Origin: Glossina fuscipes
Taxonomy: Eukaryota > Arthropoda > Insecta > Diptera > Glossinidae
Length of the DNA: 64,000 bases
Assembly: GCF_014805625.2 (NCBI RefSeq)
Contig: NW_023998493.1
Coordinates: 2,660,417 to 2,724,416, forward strand
Direction: 5' to 3'
The translations under genes and the position numbers were made by a program. The notes beneath the pieces were generated by a model. It did no database searches. It was not told the DNA's origin and was given only the letters and a program-made list of their open reading frames with translations. Of this stretch, positions 1-12,900 are shown piece by piece (position 1 is the stretch's first letter; each line of letters begins with the position of its first letter).

Positions 1-3000
1 AAAACAGAATTAGGTATGCGTCGAACTTTTTTTACCGGGAAAATCACAGAATATAACATATATAAATAATACTATATAAATTATAATTCAAGATTTAAAA
101 CAATATACCAAAGCCAATACATTTGCTTAGCTCAAACGTATTGCTGGTACATGTATTCATTCTTATAGATTAGCTACGTGGACAATCGGTACTGCAACCT
201 AAAACACCTATTGTACTCGCTCGTATTTCTATTCTTCCGGCTTTGGGAATTTTATGAATTCCGCCACCTTCTGTATTTCGGAGAACCATATCGTTTCGGG
301 CACTTAGCGTCTGATTTTGCAGATGGTCTCATATTCAGATAGAATGTGATGAGACGACTCAGCCATCTCTTGGCAGAATCAATATGTTCTCCAGGTGGTG
401 TCTGAGGGAATTATAAGCCGTGTAGAAGTTTGTGACCAAACATAGGTCGCCCCTTCTTAGTTCCAATAGTTTACGTGTTATGCCAGAAAATTTTATGAAT
501 CTTTTGTTCCTTACAAATATGATTGCTCAAACGTTGCTCTCTTAAATCTAAAGATTTCGGTTTATCAAAAGCTGACTGTCGTAAGAGAAAAATGGTAAAT
601 ATACTAGTTCCTAGACAATCCTATAAAAGAATCATAAAATAGTTACGTAATTGGATTGGTTGACTTATTCCTATTGATTAAATATTTCGGAACAAAACCT
701 GTTGTATTTCAATAATTGTATAGCTAACTGATTAATACAATTATTGCAAAGTATTTTCAAGCTCAGAGGTAAAGAGACTTCAGAGGTGCAATCCCCGTGT
801 AATTGATTAATTATGGACAATTCTTAGTAGGTTTTCGGCAAATCGCAAAACAAATCATCGTCGGTTAATAGCACATCGTTTTATTTGCGTGATAACTATT
901 TAAACTTACATATTACAAGAGTTTTTGAGGCGAAGATCAGTGAAGGGGAAACGCAATGAAAACTTTAGATTTTTATAGATTTCTCAACTTATTGTCTAGC
1001 TTGTGCGAAAATACAAATTACACCTAAAAATCTTTTATGCACATTGCAAGAAACCACAAAATGTAAAGTTTATCTGCTGTTAAAGAGCTCATTAAGCGAT
1101 TTTTTGCTACACAAAGCGAGTCTATTTTCGTTAATAGTTGCTTTATGGGAATTTGAGCAGCTTTATGTTTAATAAAGGGAAAGGATGGATATAAGGATTT
1201 GAATTTCAAACAAAGAAGCAGTCGATGCCATTAGCCCTTATAATCGAACGTAAAGTTTTCAGTAATTCGAATTGTGAAGCGTTGTGCTGGCCTTTTGTTT
1301 TAATTATAGCATAAATGGATTAAGGCTTTTACAAAACCGACACATACATCCGTGCTAAGTGCTTAGAGTGTATTGAGTACGTGCAATGGTGATATTTGTT
1401 CATACGATTTATGATGTTCCTCATAAAATTTCAAGCACGTCAAACAAATGTTGTTTAAGTGCGTTTATATGCCTCTGGGTTGTAACTTGCATAATCTCCA
1501 TTTAATTGAATTTTCTGTGAGAGACGGTCTTTTTGTATTATTCGTTGGTTTTCTTATTTTATCCTTTAAAGTATGTATATTCTTGATCAGCTTGAAATTT
1601 TGTATTGATTAAGCCATGTTTACCCATCCGTGTATCTATATATCTGTACGATGTGTATTCTTGACACTGTTTCAAGTTTGGTATATTTCTTGCTTTTTTT
1701 TTCGTTTATTAAAGAATTTCATTTTTTTCACCTTGGAAGGGAATCCGCAGGATGGATTACTGGTTTTCTTTTGTTGACTGCGCAAAGCTTACTTGAAAAG
1801 ATTTGAAAATATTATAAACCGCGCAGAGAAGGATTTTTTGTCAAGATGACTGGAACACCTAGAAGAATAAGTTAAAGATCCTATAAATTATATTTTCGAT
1901 CAATATTATATCTCAAGTCGATTATAGCATGTCCGTTTAACAAGGTCTGTGTTATGCTCGTGGTAAACAATCTATTGGTCGCAAAAACGCAACGCAACAT
2001 TTTATGTTGACAATGGACTGCTTATTTGGTGGCTTCCGTAATAGCGACATATTCAGCTTTAACTCTGGAGGTGGCGAGAAGCTTCCGCTTCTTCGAATTC
2101 CAGCCAACTGCGAATAAGACACAAAAGCTTGATTGAGATTTTCTATCATTAACGTCGTGCGCCCAATTTGCATCAACAAACCCTACCAGTGGTAAGCCGT
2201 CTTTTTGTGTACTAATTTTGTAGATTTCGTTATTTTTTTATCGTAGTTTGTTAATTACGATAACAAATTAACCGAACAATATATGTCCGGTCTGTTGTGT
2301 AATGTCTAGCACAACAAGCTCCCAATAATTTCTTGATATGCTTTCAAATCAAATTTTTCTACATCCAAAGAAATATTTGGCTCCTTTTCGAACGTTAAAC
2401 CTTGTTTTATGCGTATATTTGCAGTTTTCAAGACCCTATTTCTTGATTATGCTTTCTATACATCCGGGTTGACTTGTAGAGATTTGGTTATCTTTCACTT
2501 CTACTTCGAGACCCACACAAAGTTTTCGTATTTCTTGTTGGTTCGATCGAAATTTGAGGGTACACAGACACACAAAAAATTGCACCTGTCTGTGGTATAA
2601 AAAATAGGGATTGGATGCTGGCAAATAAATTCGTTCCTTTGGGCGAAGTTTCGAGAGCTCAACAAAAGCACAAACGGATTGATATGATTAAACCGCTTCT
2701 CGCACGCTGGTGAACAATATACAAATATATACTTCATCTCTCTATCTGGAGCCTATTTATAGATCTTCGAGACTGCTATACACTGCGATTTCTGCAACTG
2801 AAAGTACTTCAAAGCATTTTAATTTTACAAAATTTTAATATTTCAAAAAAAGTCTCGCTTGACATCTTACAGAACAGAATTTTTTTATAAAGTTTTATTG
2901 TAGAGAAAGTTTTTTAAATAAAGTTTTCTTTGAATTTTGCGCCTTACAAAAGGAAACTTTTTATTAATACTTAAGTGAAAAATATAACAAAAAGTAATGT

Positions 3001-3615
3001 ATTCGTGCAAATTCCACGACTTTTCCATAAAAAATTGCTTTATTCTGTTTACCTTTGTGAAAAAAGGAAAGCATTTGCGTAGGATTTCGCCTTTTTCTAT
3101 TTTATTGTTAAAAAGTAAAGTTCCTGAAAATTTGAATACCAAACCTTTTAATTAATTTTTTATTGGCACCGAAATATTGCGGTATATTCGCTTGTAAATC
3201 AGTTTATAAGAATTAGAAAGACGTATCCCAAACCTTAAGGAGAATATATATGCGAATATGTATTCAACATTTGACCCACAATGTCTTCGCAGATTTGTAG
3301 CAACACTTAACTTCATTGCTTACCAACAGTCCTTTTCTTAAATAGTTCTTTTTTTTTCTTTGTTAGAAAAACTTGATATATTTTGCTGTAATCGTTAAAT
3401 AATAAAAAAAGTGTAATAGCAAAAAAGACAAAATTGAAAAAATGTTCGTCTACAACATTTCAGGTAGTACACCGTTTACCACTCCACTTCTTTAGTATGT
3501 CTGTTCAGAGCATTGGATATTTACGTCCAGCTACAGTTCCACTTATAGTCCGTTTTCCCTTCGTTCACCTACCTTCAACCATTCTAACTTTACATATCCC
3601 CGCCGTAGCATTGAC
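1..3615. other. AT-rich spacer, no gene recognised
   Basis: No coding region that resembles a known family was seen on either strand. The open frames here are short, low-complexity and rich in Phe, Ile, Lys and Asn, as expected by chance in AT-rich DNA. Short homopolymer A and T runs are common. A small stretch near 1570-1680 (TATTCTTGATCAGC and similar) resembles part of the dispersed ACCCATCAC repeat described at 7341, but is too short to annotate. Confidence 0.6.
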
Positions 3616-3626
3616 GGGTTAATATA

Positions 3627-3913
3627 TTAACCCTTTGCAACCGAACGGCGCCCGAGAGGTGCCATTACTATTTTTGAAAATGTTGTAGGTTAAATTGTGC
3701 GCGTGTTGTAAATTTTTTTTACTTGGGGCGGGATTAGTCCGATATATATCAGATGGTGGACACTTAGATCATTCAGTCTTAACAGTACAGCGTTTCTGGC
3801 AAAATCGTTTCGAAACTTTTTGATGCCCTGTTAAATGAAAACACTCTTTATTACAAGTACTGCCGGGTAGCTGAATACCTATTCTAAGAAACGGTTCGGG
3901 TGCAAATGGTTAA
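3627..3913. mobile_element. piggyBac-type MITE with TTAA target duplication
   Basis: A 279-bp non-coding element (3631-3909) lies exactly between two TTAA tetranucleotides (3627-3630 and 3910-3913). Its ends are inverted repeats: the left end reads CCCTTTGCAACCGAACGG and the right end, on the opposite strand, CCATTTGCACCCGAACCG, 15 matches in 18. TTAA duplication and an initial CC-rich terminal repeat are the signature of piggyBac-superfamily transposons. No transposase frame is present, so this is a non-autonomous derivative that would have been mobilised in trans. Seen directly: the TTAA pair and the inverted repeats. Known: TTAA specificity of piggyBac. Inferred: the superfamily assignment. 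Confidence 0.75.
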
Positions 3914-3983
3914 AAATTATTTTGAAGCTTATGGAAACACATAAAATTGCGCCCTAATTTGTGTATATTAAAATCCTGATATC

Positions 3984-4150
3984 AGGATGTCCGAGTAGCC
4001 GAAGGGTGTCAAGTAATCATTCAGTGGTAGTGGGTTCAAATCTCAAGTACGGTAGTCTTTTCAATAAAGCCGATAGTCTTAGAAGCTAGTGTTTTAAGAC
4101 GTTGCTCTTAGAATTTATTCCTCTGGTTAAGTTAGTAATAACAATTAAAA
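3984..4150 (+). repeat. tRNA-derived SINE, copy 1
   Basis: This copy has a tRNA-like head with an A-box-like stretch (TAGCCGAAGGG, about 3996-4006) and a B-box-like stretch (GGTTCAAATCT, 4033-4043), then an unrelated body ending near CTCTGGTTAAGTTAGTAATAA. It aligns along its whole length with the minus-strand copy at 28994-29174: both share CGTGGGTTCAAATCTCAAG-like sequence, AATAAAGCCGA, GCTAGTG and AGAATTTATTC in the same order. RNA polymerase III would start it through the internal boxes. It cannot be a functional tRNA because there is no acceptor stem pairing. A target duplication was not found for this copy. The left end is approximate. Confidence 0.7.
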
Positions 4151-7100
4151 TAAAATCTTTAAATTGTATCATAAACCATCTTTCTTGATGTAGTTTTTTT
4201 TATTCAACCTCTTTTGAAGCGAAGTTCTTACCGCCGAATTGTTAGTTTTGGGAAAGTATGGAAAATTGGGAGATCTATTTGCAAATCATTTACAGGAACT
4301 TATATTTACAACGCTTTAATTCTTACTCTGGTCTTATCCGTTCGACTGGACTATGTTCGCGAACATTTCTACTCTCTGTAGCTTTCCCAAATATTCGTGG
4401 TTATGGACTCGAACAAGTTATCATTTTTTTGTTAAATTTCCGCTAATCGTTGTTAATCATTTCGCCAATCGCCTGCTGCATGCATTGATTTTCCCCTTGT
4501 TTGGAATTTTGTTATTTACAATATCGACTAATTTTTACGAAAACTCAAATCATCAAGTTACAAAATAAGGAAAATAGAACACTCTGCAGCCGTTTTTTAA
4601 ATATACTACCGATACTTAGCGATCTTCACGGCACAGTTCTTCGCATTTGCGCTTCTCATTTTAGTGATATGAGCAAACGTACTTACAAGCTCCTCAGCAA
4701 TGATGTTAGTGTCGAATAAGCCAAACGCAAGCATTACCAGCGTGTCAAGACTGTGTTTAGGTAAGAAACAGAGTAAATGATAGGAATATGCCCATATGTT
4801 CGTACAAAGTCGGCAATAATAACAATACCAAAGTAGGAATGTTTACCCAAGACAAATAATAATCAATAAAGCCGTAACTACATCCAATTCAATTTCCAAA
4901 TACTTCAAACTTGTAGACTTACAATAGGACACCAGTTTGTGTTGTTGTTGAACAATGGATCAAAATTATGAAACCTTTGTGGCGAAGGACTCATTTTGGC
5001 CCAAGAAAGCGAAGAGCTAAGGTTAGATTGATTGAGAAAGTGACTCAGGGAGCGAACGGCATAATAAACTGTTGGTCTATCTCGAGTCATTCTGCGCTGG
5101 GCATACATCAGCTGGAACTTAATACATCCTGTACCGCAAATGCACAAGTGAACAAGTGAAAAATATATATATAAACGCCATGGCGACGACTAATGTTATA
5201 TATTTTTAATCAGACTTTAACTCGGACAAACCATGTTGTCGAGCAATACAGACTTATTGTTCGTCTTGTAATATTCAAAGGATCTGTATACCTGCATATA
5301 CTTCGTTCGTTCTTTTATTACCTATTATTGCGAGCCCCATAATGCTATTTTGCTTTACTTATTTGGAAGCTATATTAATACTTAGTGCAGCGACATTCCA
5401 CAGCGTAACATACCTTTGTAGCACAACTCTTATGGAGTATAAATATGGATATGTGCTGCACACTTATCATTGAAAAACTATGAAGCCATCCTTTAGATTG
5501 CGTTTTGATTCAAGTAAAATGCGAGAAGATATTAGGTTTCGATAGAAGACTTTAGGTTAACTCCTATTTTATTGGACGGATCGTAACCAAATTTGCATAT
5601 ACTATTTATTTTAGCGCTATAAATAGTTTACTAATATTAAAATGTAATAATTTTCATTCGATTTGCATTCATTAGCTTAATCAATGAACATCGTTTCAGA
5701 CAGATTAAAAAAGAAAATAAATATTTATTTAATGTGCTTTGAATCATAAGTGTAAAAATTATATTGACATACCAATAGTACGCGTTATTATTGAATGAAG
5801 ATTGAGAACAACATAATCATTATAGCACGACAAGTGGTCCTATATTTGTGATTATATTTAATATGGTATGTTATAATATAAATGTTAGGTCGTATTGAAT
5901 ATTAAATACTAAACAATAGGTCTTATAGGGAAGACTCCGTGTTTGTTTCCGCGGTGACGAGCTTCTTTTTGTGGCCTCCTCTTTTCAAATTATTCCAGAC
6001 TGTCATGTGGTTGTTGTTTAGTGGCGCTGGTATTTTCTGACAGCTTACGTGCCGGTCTTGCTACCCCAGTAGCAAGATTTCAACGTCTCTTTCACTGATT
6101 GACCGAGCAGAGCGATGCGCATCTTGGACATCAAAATTTCCGGAAGTGTCACCCATTATATATGTATGTAGGCATCAACTCTATCCCGCGGAAAAAACCG
6201 CTGTGAATTTTTATTGTGACCTGTTACAAAGGAACATACGTGTATATGGTTGATAAGAGCAAGAAAGCGATTCAATGACAAACGGTAGATACCTGTATAT
6301 GGTCGTTAATAATGCTAATTAGTTCAGTGCTTATGGTAATCATATGGTAATAGATTCTAATCCACCCAACTCCTTTAGAAACTGTAGATGCCTTCCATTA
6401 GAAATCTCTGCGAAATAAATAGTTCAACTAAATACTTGAGACAAATGATAAATTTGGTGATACACTCCACAACTTTAAAAAATCGTGTAAGATCAAAAGA
6501 ACTCCTATATGTTCTTTCAAAAAAAAAATGCAAGAAAAGTGAATATCATTAATCATAATAATAAATAAATAAACTAATCATGCTAATAATAATTAAATAA
6601 ATATCATTAATCATATTAGTAAATATCATCATCATTCTTGCAATGTACACTAGAAAATGAATCCATGACATTAAAAATCCTGCAATTGGTTGCATATAAT
6701 AAAAAAGATCACACACCTAAACATTTTTCATTAAAGTTAACGTTTATATTTAAAAAAAAACAGTTGCATATATTTCTTAGTATTTATCTTTTAAATCTGA
6801 AATGACACAGCGGCTGGCTAGCTGGTCTAATACGAAACTTACCCGTGTCTAATTTGGATCCAGTAGGTGTATATTTCGAATATGAAATACACACCCATTC
6901 ATATCAAAAGGATCTAACTTTTATAATCTTATAATGAAAGTTTGTCCATAATAGTAATTTAATAAAAAAATTAACTTGACTAAGTTTAAACAACATCGAT
7001 ACTTTTTTTGTGGGCGGTAGCAAAGACGCCTAACATTACTTATGTATTGTGAAGTTCATTCAGTTGAATTGGGTTGAGGAATGTGCTGCATGCAGAATTT

Positions 7101-7340
7101 TATTTTTAAAGTTCAGTTTGCGCAGTTGCGATGGTTACGTATCTGCGTCCAGAAACATATTAATTTCATTTTAATATTAATATTATTTTTATGTACTTTA
7201 TATTAAAATGTAATTTAATTACACATCAAACTATTTTGCGGCATATGACCGTAATATCGAAGTAATTAAATATCAATTGCCTTATGTGCGTAAAGTTATA
7301 AAAACACTTCCTATTCACTTTTCTCCTGCTTCATTACTGC
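4151..7340. other. Spacer; one short perfect hairpin
   Basis: No gene was recognised. The segment 5930-6170 is richer in GC than its surroundings and contains a perfect 9-bp hairpin (TCTTGCTAC at 6056-6064, GTAGCAAGA at 6069-6077, 4-nt loop), but no protein match is apparent. 6530-6640 is a run of AATAAT/ATTAAT-type low complexity. 7150-7280 is strongly AT-rich. Confidence 0.5.
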
Positions 7341-8110
7341 ACCCATCACCGAAGTATGAAGGGTGTATTCATTTTGTCAAAACGTTTGCAACGCCCAGTA
7401 GGAAGTGTCAGAGACTTCACAAAGTATATACATTCTTGATCAGCATCAAATTCTAAAATCGATTTAAGTACGTCAGTCTGTCCGTCTGTGTCATCCTCGC
7501 GCATGAAGCTATCGATTTCAAATTTAGCAGAAACAGTGGAAGTTCTGGCATGCAGGTTTATGTTGAAAATGAGCCAAACCAACATCTCGTAAACTGAGAG
7601 TACCTCTCTTTTTCAAAAGGGTGGTTTTTTGCTCATTACTCATAAACAATAGCAAATAAATGTACAAAAATTTGAACGCATATTCTATGGGTGATGCTGT
7701 AGCATTCGTGCACAAAACAGGGAAAGGTGACCACGCCTACCCAATATTATAGTGTATCAAACATTAATTACTTTTTCAGCACCTTTGCAACATCCACGAA
7801 TAAACTTCGCAAATCCCACAAAAAATATGCAAATTCTTGGCCGGTTTTAATTTTGGAATACACTTAAAAATTTCCGCCTCTTCGTCTGCCAGTTCGCTAG
7901 CGATAATGAAGATATTCCTTTCAAATTTGCAAAAGAACTTGGAATTGTCCCAAACTTTTGAAAAGACACGCCTACAACGCCCATATGCCTATTTGACAAA
8001 AAGTTTATTTTGAATATAGAAGAAATCAGCTGCGTCCACTCCAGATTATAGAGCATGAATATATTGTTCTTTTACTTGTTTTGTCTCTTTTAGGGTAACG
8101 GTAATGGATA
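7341..8110 (-). repeat. Dispersed ACCCATCAC repeat, long copy
   Basis: It begins ACCCATCACC and ends in GGTAATGGATATAAAAG, a degenerate inverted form of the same terminus. Internal blocks recur elsewhere in the window: the TTTTGTCAAAACGTTTGCAA block (also at about 44615 and 61255), the TATTCTTGATCAGCATCAAA block (as its reverse complement at about 35990 and 55750), and the AGACACGCCTACAACGCC block (as its reverse complement at about 35840). The copy is about 770 bp, roughly twice the two short complete copies at 35726 and 55464, because it keeps a middle segment they lack. No transposase frame is visible. It is probably a non-autonomous inverted-repeat element; superfamily unknown. Confidence 0.6.
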
Positions 8111-9439
8111 TAAAAGTTGCGGTCCCTATAGAATTTAACTTTCGTACTCATTTTGGGGTAATTAAAAATAACAAAAAATAATGTAATAATATAAAAAAAT
8201 AATAATAATAAATGCATCATGAGCAGAAGATAGATTAATGAAGTTTATCTATAAAGGGGATTAAAATAGATTCAATCGATTCATGTTACAGCGCATACGA
8301 TTATTATACTAATATGTGTATACACAATAATTGCAGTATTTTATGTGCAAATTTTACACAATTTCCACAGAGTTTTTATTGCAAATATATTATACTTGTT
8401 ATAAACACGATACAATGAGACAACAATGTTTTATTTTTCCGCTATGCATTAACATTGATGTAAATATAAACTGTAACTTGCTCTCTGCGGAAACAGTTTT
8501 CAAGAGCTTAATAACAGGTGAAGCCGTGAAAACACTTATAAGTGACTACCACAAAATCTGAATTGACTTGCTTTACTTTTGGTAAACTTATCGTTAGTTC
8601 AAAGAACTTCTTACGCACGGCGCATTATCATAAGCAAACACCTAAAATTAAATCTTAAGTCTGTAGAAACTCACTTTTGACGAAAATCTTTTTACGAAAC
8701 GAGGAACAAATGTAGCTATCTAACCTTAGTAGGCTAATTTACACATCACTTTAATATTGTGGACTAATTTCCACCATAAAATACTAGAAAGTAGGTCTTT
8801 TTGTCGAATGAATATTTTATTTAGAAAGAAGGAGAAGGCTTAAACAATAGGCCCACCCGATACAAATTTTCCACAAATCTTTAGTACTGTTCCTATTTTC
8901 TTGCGATTTTTGTCGAGATATACTAAAAATTAAAAACTTCTTTAAATAGCAACTTGTTGTAAGAAGACCATCGCATAGCTAAAAACTGTCGTATCCGTTC
9001 CATTCCAAACAGCGTTCCTCCTTCAGTCAGAATCGGTCTATGTACCGAATTTCATTAAAACCGCGACCTGTAGTTCTCATTGTTTTTCGATAGTGGCGGC
9101 ATCTGCGGCCGACCTCTGCGCCAAAAAACGAGGTAACGTGACTTTTCCTGCCTAATTCGAAGGCCAGCGCTGCTAAATGATGTACTGAGCTATAAACGCA
9201 TTATGATATCCAATAACCACGACCTAGGATAGGCCGCATGAACATCGTCGGTAAAGGTGGATGGCCGCAGTGTTCCCAACGGCTTATTCCAATCGACTGA
9301 CATAAGCATCATGGAACACTACCAAAAGAGCTGATGAAATTTAGTCATGGCATAGCGAGTTTTCAGTATGACGAAATTCGGTCCTATATGACAAAACTTG
9401 TCTGGGAAAGGTTACCAGCAGGAAAATACTATCCTCCCC
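8111..9439. other. Spacer, partly GC-richer, no gene recognised
   Basis: 8111-9000 is AT-rich with no recognisable feature. 9060-9440 is clearly GC-richer (for example GGCGGCATCTGCGGCCGACC) and may be the left half of an older, degraded element that was later split by the insertion at 9456. No protein similarity could be named. Confidence 0.4.
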
Positions 9440-9952
9440 TCTGTTATCAGTGGACCGAATGAAAGAAAATGTCTGGTAAATTAATTAATACATGCAAGAA
9501 TGGAAAAGGGGTATGACGAATAAGTTCTCCCCTTTTACCTATTTTTACTTTTGAACACATGTCATGAATGCCTGCGGGTAAAGGTGGTAATTGATCAACA
9601 AGCACAGTGGAAGCCTTATGGCGGAAGCAGTCAGTTGATCAATTGGTGAGTCCTGACTACTGGGTGCGGCCCTTCGGGGAGTACTCGTGGTGGTTGTGGT
9701 TGGCGAGTTCCTAGCTAAAATGGAACAATGAGTGCAGCTAGGCCTCGCCACTCACCGGAGTGGGGTTTATTGTTCCATACACAATAAACTGATCTGGACT
9801 CTGGTGCTGTTTAGGCCCCTACTCTGTGGGGATTGTCTAACTCGCCAGGGGGCGTAGTACGCTTAAAAAAGTGGTTTGGGCCACCGTGGGGTTAAGCCTT
9901 ACAGGCAGGAACCCACGTTAAACCCTTGCCACAAATTCTGTTATCAGTGGAC
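9440..9952. mobile_element. 481-bp insertion flanked by a 16-bp direct repeat
   Basis: The 16-mer TCTGTTATCAGTGGAC occurs at 9440-9455 and again, identical, at 9937-9952. The 481 bp between them (9456-9936) are GC-richer than the surroundings and contain short inverted motifs such as CACTCACCGGAGTGGGG. A perfect duplication of 16 bp is too long for most cut-and-paste transposons and fits target-primed retrotransposition (a non-LTR element or SINE). No A-rich tail, no tRNA-like boxes and no recognisable reverse transcriptase were found; the only frame of any length (9545-9751, minus, 68 residues, rich in Thr and Ser) has no known relatives that I can name. What is seen is the duplication; the mechanism is inferred. 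Confidence 0.6.
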
Positions 9953-12900
9953 AATATTTTTTCCAATTAGCACTCTTTGCAATCCGTGGCTTATTGTCTA
10001 TTTGAACAACGCCTCCATTTTTATTGCCCTAATCAAAAAGTGTGTCGCTTGGTTAGGTAGCCTTAAAAGGCCAGTTGTGTTATCTGTGAAGAGTTATACT
10101 AAAGGGAAGAAGCAACTCATTGGTAGACATTGATTTGAATGAAATTTCTCGTGCAATTCTTTATATAAAGTACTTGAAGCTTACGAAAATATCGGCTCAA
10201 ACTTATCTACGTCCCCAACACAAACACTCCTAAGTTTTTATCAGATAGATGCCCGTGCCATTCGTAAATCGATTTGGGAAATGGTTCATTGTCTTGTATG
10301 GACGAACGTGTGTAAATGAAGATTTGTAACGCTCAAGAATACGTATATCCTATGGACAATCTCATTCGCACGGTTGAATGTTACAAAAGGAAATATAAAT
10401 ATTGTGCGCCTCCATACTCCAGTTGTAAATGTGAACAGTGAAGGTGTGCATGTTTGTAGGTGTGCATATGTGTCAAGATTAGGATAATAAAAAGGAAGAA
10501 TACGTGTTTGAAAATAAGTATTTTGCCCGCTCAAAGGGAATTTTTTACAGCTTAACAACTTAATTACTAACTGCGCAATAGAGAACATTTTTCCGTAAAA
10601 CGGCTTTCGCTTGCAGCATTCGGCTGCCCAGTTCATTTTTATCAACTCTTTTCCCCCTCATTCTGTCGTTTTAGTTAGTCTACCCATGAATCACCTTTTA
10701 CTATCAGGTTTTAAGGCAGAGATGTTGACATGAAAAATGTAATTTAAAGCTTTCCAATCTACTTATCTATAGCTTTTGTTTTGCTAATATTATTATTGAT
10801 GTCATTTATTTATCCCGTGCGACGTATTACATTATAGCTTTCAGCTAAACACGTTTTATTTAATATTTAACAAATATGATGGTAAAGCCATTTCTTTCAG
10901 TTCTTTTGGGTCACCTTCGCTTCTTTACCTCCAATAACCATCTTTCGCTTGCGAACAAATTAAGACAAGTCTTATGAAAAAATTAATTGAGGGAAGAATG
11001 CAATATGTGTAATCGATGTAATAATCGATAAGTAATGTGTGTATAGTTGTCCAGCCGTGTGAGGATGGTAGCAAATTACGTGTGCAAGAATTTACTTCTC
11101 GCTCAAATGCTTTTAAATCCATTTATGGAAACTATTTTCTACACGACACAACAATATCATAAGGATGTTTTGTACTCCCCTTCATTTTTCTTAGTGGAAA
11201 TCGATGTTAGCTGCTGCTGCTAGTCCTGCTGAAAAAAGTCAAAAGATATATTGATACATCAAAATAAAGAGGATAACCTTGAAAAATAATTATGCAAAGT
11301 ATTTAAGACACTTAATTATTTCATTTCCGCTTTTGTTAAAAGTTTTACTAGGTCACTGCATAAGTAGATCCATAAATTGAACTTTTTTTTTGCTTATTAT
11401 ATATTCCTTAAGAGAAAAACGTTTTAATTATGGATTGGATTATTTTAAACTGTTATTACTATTGATTATCTGTGATTCATCACTCATTTACATGTTCGCA
11501 TATGCGAAATTTAATGAAGCTAAGAGCATCGTCACCACTGCATTGTGCAATCATGATTATTATTATATTTTTCATGCTACGCTGCCTTGTCGTCATTGGT
11601 ATTTCATGTGTTTATGTACTCATGCATATTTATTATCAAGTTAAGTGATATTGTAAAAGCCGTATAAGCGATGGATTCAAATTTTGTAACTTTGCAAAGC
11701 AATTGTCAATTTGTCATTAACTGGTTGCTTTCATTAAATTTATGCACATTTCCAAGTTTTAACGAATAATAAACCACCAATAAATTGACGACCAATAGAA
11801 TTGAAATTTGTTATAGTTTGCATATGTGTACAGGCTTCCCCTATATAAAATGGTTTCTACTATGTTATATCGAAACTATATTACACGAAACTTGTTTATT
11901 TATGTTAGTTTAACATAATTTAAATTTATTTATAAAATAAAACAAAAAAATATCTACGGTATTGTATCGAAAACTTTTTCCTGTTTTATCGTGTTATGTA
12001 ATGCATTGAAATAATGTAAATTAATGTAAGGTGTTCTGTGTTGCATCGAATCCTAGCCTTAGGATGTAATATTTTTTAATGGAACTTTTATTATAAAATT
12101 TCGTGGCAAATGTGCATATAAATGAAGAAGTTACTTAATTCCAAGTTTTCATAAAAAAAAAATTAAAAAAATGTAAGATTTAGTTTGGCAACTGATCACG
12201 TCGTGGTCGTACGGTTTTAATGTGTGCGAAGAATTATTGCACTTTTTTGTTTTGTCTTATTGCTTTATAGCCTTTTACTGCGGCCGATTCATTGAATAAA
12301 ACCACAAACTTTGACGACTAGAGCTAGAGAAAACAGCTTTTAACGTTGTTTAGTGTCTTGTAAGCATGCATAAGCTGTATTTTATTTCTTCGTTTGCCAA
12401 TTCTAATAATAACAAGTGTAAATGCATGTATATGCCTAAATACTTAAACGTATTAATAACACTAATAAATTAAAACGAAACATTAATTTAATGCGTAATA
12501 TATTTAAGGACAATTTTACGTATTTTTCTAAGAGCTTCAAAAAAAAAATGGTAAAGGCACAGCCGAATTGTTGAGAAAATTATGATTATTGTTTTGTTGC
12601 GTTAAGTGTACAAAAATGTGCTATTAATTGTTAAGTATATAAAATCAGCATTAAGAAGAAAAGCATAGGTAAATGCGACCTTGTTCACCAGATCAACTTG
12701 CTTACCGTTAGAAAAAGAAACTGTTACGGATTATCTATGTTAAAATCTCATCATTACTGTTTCATGTTCATATGATCGCCATTGCACGCACACATTTCAA
12801 TACCTCAACGAACTAATGTAAAAATAAGGAAAATAATCCGCCAATTTCCAATATGTGAGCTCCTAATGGTTTAGGTGAATTAGCTTGTGTTGTAAAATTA

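Noticed and set aside
10286..10645. 119-residue minus-strand open frame
   Set aside because: Residues are dominated by Phe, Thr, His and Lys with no domain signature, and there is no splice or promoter context; length is within chance for AT-rich DNA of this size.
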